Shown piece after piece: positions 49,313 through 52,981 of a stretch of DNA of 52,981 bases. The stretch is from Bacteroidota bacterium (lineage in GTDB: Bacteria; Bacteroidota; Bacteroidia; M30B66), in assembly GCA_947460255.1 (NCBI GenBank), contig CANHIS010000016.1, positions 1 to 52,981 on the forward strand, in the 5' to 3' direction. Every line of letters begins with the position of its first letter. Positions within the stretch are counted from its first letter, which is position 1. The notes under the pieces are model-generated. The model searched no databases and was not told the origin of the DNA. It saw nothing but the letters and a program-made list of their open reading frames with translations. A program made the translations under genes and the position numbers.

Positions 49313-51715
49313 TCAATTACTTTTAACGAATCGTTGGGCTTTCGAACCAATTTGAAGGAAGTAAATACCAGAAGAAAGTTCAGAAATATCTACAATGGTT
49401 TCACTGTTTAAAGATCCAGTTTGTAATACCTGACCAAGCGTATTGTAGATCGAGAAGCGAGGGCTTTCTGAAACGTTATTTAGAACTATTCGAATTTGGT
49501 CTTGAGCAGGATTAGGAAAAATCACAAAATTATTGGTAAATAAATTGTCCATTCCATTTGGAACATTGTTGTTGTTAGCTGCAAATGTCCCAGCTTGATT
49601 AACAAAAGCTCCAGTTCCATTGGGTACTCTGGCGTAAGCCACATTGGAAGTTTGAGGTCCGAAGTTCAATGAATCGACCAAATTCAATCCTGCATCTAAA
49701 AGCATCACAGATTCTCCCAATGCAGATAATTTAAAATTACAGTGTCTGCTTCCTTGAGCGCTGTCTTCATCGGCCCAAAAAATCAGGTAACCATTGCCGG
49801 GAATAACAGTTCCTGCAGGGATTTCCCATTTAGGAAGATTGAGCAAATTGTCCGATAGGTAAAAACCGCTTAAATCGATTGGATTAACATTGTTATTATA
49901 CAGTTCTATCCAATCTTCAAATTCACCTACTTCATCTGAGGCGCCGCTATTGTTGGATGCCATGACCTCATTAATTACAACACCTGTTATTTCAGATTGA
50001 TTGGCCTTAACTTGGTAAACAAACACGTCATGTTCGGCTCCAGTAGGCAGGTATGACGCTGACTTCGTTACATTTGCAGAAACTGCTTCAACATAAAAGC
50101 GAACATATATTCCAGCTGAGTAACCGGGGATTTCAGCCCCATAAATTCCATCATTCGCGCCTCCATCGTTGTGCGCTCCATCATCGAACATGAGCGTCTC
50201 CATAAACGTTCCTGTGAGTTGATTGGAATAGAACAAATTCACATGATCAATGCCTGAAGCAGAAGTAACTGTAGCATTAACAGTGACCGCTGTAGCTGCG
50301 TCTGGCTGCTCCCATTCTGCTCCATTTGAATTCTTGTAAAGAGCTGAAGAAATTGTTGGTGCAACTTGCTGGATTTCAGTATTTGTATTTAGATAATTTA
50401 CTCGGCTTTCCATCCAATCTTTCATCGCGGTTTCCTCTGCAACAAATTGATTGTAGGTGTATAGCTTTTTAGGATCGCTCTGAACCAAGGCATCAATTTG
50501 AGCTTTGTAATTGTCGAGGATTGCATCACAATTTGCAATATTCATTTCCTCTTGAATAATCGTGCGGAAATGCGCTAAATATCTCTGGCGAATAGCAGGA
50601 ACAGTGAGCAATTTATTCAACAACGGATAATTTGCATTGGTGACATTGTAAAAAACGCTCCAATTCAGAGCATTGCTTGCCATTACACTGTTGCCATCAA
50701 ATTCTATTGGTGTAAGCCGATTAGTTTCTGGATCGAAATACACGTAATAATCCATCTTACCTTTAAACACATAACTATCATCGTCGGAAAATGCAATTTC
50801 GGAAGCCAAAAACCACAACGCGCGGTCGATGTCGTAAAATGCTGGCAAATCAGTTGGAATATTTGCCGCTGCAGTATTGTTCAATTCATAACATCCATCC
50901 ACAAGATGTTGCCATGAGTTACTGATATCGCTACTTTTTAACGTGTATTTGGTTTGATAGAGTGCAGTATCTGCTCCTAAATAATTCAATCCTGCTGTTC
51001 CATCGCCCCATTGCGCTCCGCCGCCTGGTCCACCACCGCCCGGACCTCCAACTGTTCTAACATGCGCTCTAAAATTTGCGCCATCGTTGCTAAAGAACCA
51101 TTCTTCAAGAAAATCCTTATTCAATTGTTGAACATTTGGATACAAACCCCAATCTTGATCATTGATATACAAATGAACAAAGTTGGCTTTTGCAGCAGGA
51201 ATGTGTCGACGGATTTGATGCAAAAAATAAACCTCTCGTAAAAAAGATTCATCTTGGTATGCATTGTTGAGATTCAATGTCGAATAGCCCATCAAATCTT
51301 GGTTATCGCGAAATTCTTCGGTTTTAATACTGAAAGATTTTTTCTGAGAAGTACCCGTTCCTTGATAAGACGTGTTACCTTTAAAACTCACTCCAACACT
51401 ATCGAGAGTAATTCCATCTACTGTTAATGTTGCTGGAATGTGCGTTCTAGTTGCATAATTATTTGTGAGAAGGGTCCAGTAATTGGGCTGCGCAAACGAA
51501 AGCCGAAACTCTCGTATGATTGTTGAATCGTACAATCCAGTTGGGTTAACTTTTCCGGTGTACAACATTTTGCCATCCGAACTAAAAGTCATGTCGTTGG
51601 GCAAAGATTGAGTCTCTCCATCGAGCGTAGCAAACAGCAAAAGTGCAGATGCGAAAGCGGTTTTAAATGAAATGATTTGATTAAAAACGCGCGTTTGAGT
51701 TGGTAGTTTTTCCAT
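49313..51715 (-). CDS. T9SS-exported CotH-type kinase with lamin-tail domain
   Basis: This is an 800-residue exported protein. The N-terminal hydrophobic stretch (ASALLLFA) acts as a signal. Residues 80-420 form a CotH kinase domain: GVSFKGNTSYQG, KKSFSIKTEEF (probable ATP Lys), DWGLYPNVQQL, and the metal-binding DDDSYVFKG followed by LTPIEFDGN (Asp340). CotH proteins are atypical protein kinases. A Gly-rich insert lies at 223-238. A beta domain with DDGAHNDGGANDGIYG follows, then a lamin-tail domain near 577-690 (INEVMASNNSGASDE, WIELYN, GYLIFWAD). A type A sorting domain ends in QRFVKSN. It is exported past the outer membrane. It heads the polyphosphate-type locus. Confidence 0.88.
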   Translation of the reverse strand: MEKLPTQTRVFNQIISFKTAFASALLLFATLDGETQSLPNDMTFSSDGKMLYTGKVNPTGLYDSTIIREFRLSFAQPNYWTLLTNNYATRTHIPATLTVDGITLDSVGVSFKGNTSYQGTGTSQKKSFSIKTEEFRDNQDLMGYSTLNLNNAYQDESFLREVYFLHQIRRHIPAAKANFVHLYINDQDWGLYPNVQQLNKDFLEEWFFSNDGANFRAHVRTVGGPGGGGPGGGAQWGDGTAGLNYLGADTALYQTKYTLKSSDISNSWQHLVDGCYELNNTAAANIPTDLPAFYDIDRALWFLASEIAFSDDDSYVFKGKMDYYVYFDPETNRLTPIEFDGNSVMASNALNWSVFYNVTNANYPLLNKLLTVPAIRQRYLAHFRTIIQEEMNIANCDAILDNYKAQIDALVQSDPKKLYTYNQFVAEETAMKDWMESRVNYLNTNTEIQQVAPTISSALYKNSNGAEWEQPDAATAVTVNATVTSASGIDHVNLFYSNQLTGTFMETLMFDDGAHNDGGANDGIYGAEIPGYSAGIYVRFYVEAVSANVTKSASYLPTGAEHDVFVYQVKANQSEITGVVINEVMASNNSGASDEVGEFEDWIELYNNNVNPIDLSGFYLSDNLLNLPKWEIPAGTVIPGNGYLIFWADEDSAQGSRHCNFKLSALGESVMLLDAGLNLVDSLNFGPQTSNVAYARVPNGTGAFVNQAGTFAANNNNVPNGMDNLFTNNFVIFPNPAQDQIRIVLNNVSESPRFSIYNTLGQVLQTGSLNSETIVDISELSSGIYFLQIGSKAQRFVKSN

Positions 51716-51767
51716 TCAGCAGAAATTAACATTGCGGCAGACCATTCAAGTGCAAAGAGGTTTAATT

Positions 51768-51788
51768 GAATATTAACGAAAAGTTAAC
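51768..51788. repeat. Shared upstream element, copy 2
   Basis: GAATATTAACGAAAAGTTAAC lies 53 nt upstream of the CotH start and differs from copy 1 (49253-49273) at two bases, both in the centre. The pair would suit common regulation of the two transcripts. Confidence 0.55.
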
Positions 51789-51882
51789 AAATTTCACAAA
51801 CAACTGATTTGCAACTCGATAAAATTAAATTATCAAATTACATTTACTTATAATCCGGCGATTAGGCTCAAACATTTTACAA

Positions 51883-52308
51883 TTAAAAGTTGGAGCCTTG
51901 AAATTCATTGATTTTATCTTTCCAAAGTTGCGGAACAGGAATCGAGGTTTCTTGCTTGTAATGAAAACAAACAACCACTGATTTTCCTGTTGCCTTTATG
52001 ATCGAACCAGTATCAGTATCTACCATAAATCGATAATCGAAGGTTACGCTTTTGGATCCAATTGCGCTCACCCACGTTTCCACATAAAAATCATCGTTTA
52101 AAAACACCGGAATTTTGAAATCGAATTCCAATCGCGCGATAATTAAACCAACTTCACTCCAATCGTGCTGTTGCGCAACTAAATCACGGTAATATTGCAT
52201 CCTTGCATTTTCCATGAAGGTCGCGAACTTCGCATTGTTCACGTGACGGAGCATATCGATGTCTGAAAATCGAAGCTGAATTTTGGTTTTGTGCACGCGT
52301 TGATTCAT
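51883..52308 (-). CDS. Acyl-CoA thioesterase (4HBT / YbgC-like hotdog fold)
   Basis: This is a 141-residue single-hotdog enzyme. The motif SDIDMLRHVNNAKF matches the D-x-D-x-x-x-H-V-N-N pattern of 4HBT thioesterases, in which the aspartate takes part in catalysis. The rest of the barrel follows (FYVETWVSAIGSKSVTFDYRF). It hydrolyses acyl-CoA; the chain length cannot be predicted. It is cytoplasmic and lies 36 nt after the epimerase gene on the same strand, so it may be its downstream partner in a transcript. Confidence 0.9.
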   Translation of the reverse strand: MNQRVHKTKIQLRFSDIDMLRHVNNAKFATFMENARMQYYRDLVAQQHDWSEVGLIIARLEFDFKIPVFLNDDFYVETWVSAIGSKSVTFDYRFMVDTDTGSIIKATGKSVVVCFHYKQETSIPVPQLWKDKINEFQGSNF

Positions 52309-52344
52309 GGTAAAAATTTAGGATGCTAAAAGTGTATTTATTGC

Positions 52345-52981
52345 TTAATCAAGCTGTTCGAAAACACTGTTTTTTGATTTGTATTCCGGAATCAAAAGCT
52401 TCATTCTTTTAACTATTTCTTCGTTGTTTTGGGTTTCGAAGAATGGAATCATTTCATTGATTGCTTGTTCAACCAAATTAAAATCGAACTCTTGCACCAA
52501 AGCTTTCATGATTCGTTTGTGGTGCGTTTCAACTGTATTTTCTTTGTCGTTGAGCAATTCTTCGTAAAGCTTTTCACCTGGTCGTAAGCCTGTGTATTTG
52601 ATCGTTATATCCTTATTCAGCGTTAGCCCTGAAAGCTTGATCATCTTTTCTACCAAATCTTTTATTTTGACAGATTTTCCCATATCGAAAAGGAAAATCT
52701 CACCACCTTGACCATAAGTTCCTGCTTCTAAAACAAGCAAACAAGCTTCTGGGATGGTCATGAAAAAGCGCGTCACATCAGGATGGGTCACTGTAACTGG
52801 TCCGCCGCGTTCAATTTGTCGCGCAAAAATTGGGATCACTGAACCATTGCTGCCTAACACATTTCCAAATCGTGTGGTTATGAATTTGGTTTTGCTTACT
52901 TGACCTAAGCTTTGCACATAAATTTCTGCAACACGTTTAGAAGCGCCCATCACATTGGTAGGCCTTACCGCTTTATCGGTA
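52345..52981 (-). CDS. Nucleotide-sugar epimerase/dehydratase, CapD/FlaA1 type (3' part)
   Basis: This is the C-terminal part of a polysaccharide-biosynthesis SDR enzyme of the CapD type (UDP-GlcNAc/GalNAc 4,6-dehydratase or epimerase). The gene runs off the window. The segment at the edge reads [16 protein letters not shown]; the Lys after GAS and the preceding block are family-typical. Further on are [31 protein letters not shown] and [14 protein letters not shown]. Full members have an extra N-terminal membrane region and Rossmann domain, both missing here. It lies at a contig edge, probably the start of another glycan locus. Confidence 0.9.
   Translation of the reverse strand, partial: TDKAVRPTNVMGASKRVAEIYVQSLGQVSKTKFITTRFGNVLGSNGSVIPIFARQIERGGPVTVTHPDVTRFFMTIPEACLLVLEAGTYGQGGEIFLFDMGKSVKIKDLVEKMIKLSGLTLNKDITIKYTGLRPGEKLYEELLNDKENTVETHHKRIMKALVQEFDFNLVEQAINEMIPFFETQNNEEIVKRMKLLIPEYKSKNSVFEQLD

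Noticed and set aside
1-52981. CRISPR arrays, insertion sequences, prophage or integrative elements
   Set aside because: No regularly spaced direct repeats, transposase, integrase or phage genes were seen. Both tRNA genes are intact with no att-like duplication nearby.

Overview
The window reads as chromosomal DNA of a Bacteroidota bacterium, most likely a Flavobacteriia/Cryomorphaceae-type marine or freshwater organism. The case rests on four things. Three large secreted proteins end in type IX secretion (T9SS type A) sorting domains. Several genes are preceded by the Bacteroidota -7 promoter element TAnnTTTG. The gene order purH-mreBCD-mrdA-rodA is typical of the phylum. Bacillithiol biosynthesis (bshB1), a lipoprotein LptC and a DUF5777 barrel are also present. 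No plasmid, phage, IS or CRISPR signature was seen. Both ends cut through genes (purH on the left, a capsule-type nucleotide-sugar epimerase/dehydratase on the right). The first 15 bases match the 3' end of the Illumina TruSeq adapter, so the left end is a contig end carrying library sequence.

Layout. 16-7174 (+): end of purH, then the rod-shape and elongasome operon mreB-mreC-mreD-mrdA(PBP2)-rodA, closed by an uncharacterised secreted helical-toroid-like protein. 7242-8204 (+): a small secreted beta-propeller-like protein with its own promoter. 8472-10430 (-): a T9SS-exported sialidase-like propeller. 10523-19257 (-): a tightly packed run of CorC/HlyC-type membrane protein, copper P-type ATPase, glycosyltransferase, flippase, methyltransferase and AsnB-like amidotransferase; the last four form a surface-glycan set. 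19475-21867: tRNA-His and tRNA-Phe flank a DinB-like protein, a Crp/Fnr regulator and an L,D-transpeptidase.

21980-27074 (+): coaX, an outer-membrane protein, lptC, a tiny membrane protein and a SurA/PpiD-type foldase form an envelope-biogenesis unit. 27156-30006: bshB1 (-), then a beta-CASP nuclease and ccmB (+). 30117-33380 (+): a large T9SS-exported subtilisin with a PKD domain. 33516-36113 (+): a VWA protein and a ChlI-like AAA+ ATPase. 36120-38811 (-): DUF5777 barrel, YceI and two monohaem-type cytochrome lipoproteins. 38954-41880 (-): an AI-2E-type permease and two tandem paralogous SPOR-like secreted proteins. 42212-43492 (+): a glycosyltransferase. 43552-46585 (-): a ligase-associated Lhr-type helicase and a lipoprotein glutathione peroxidase.

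46712-51715 (-) is the most system-like accessory locus: T9SS-exported CotH kinase, small lipoprotein, VTC/TTM-fold polyphosphate polymerase, DUF4956 four-TM protein and DUF2490 outer-membrane protein. The last four overlap one another. CotH and the lipoprotein share a near-identical 21-nt upstream element. 51883-52981 (-): an acyl-CoA thioesterase and the truncated epimerase.

The dominant theme is the cell envelope: wall elongation, LPS transport, outer-membrane protein folding, surface glycans and T9SS-exported proteins. The best candidates for under-described biology are the CotH/VTC/DUF4956/DUF2490 locus, the DUF5777/YceI/cytochrome cluster, the VWA-AAA+ pair and the paralogous SPOR pair.
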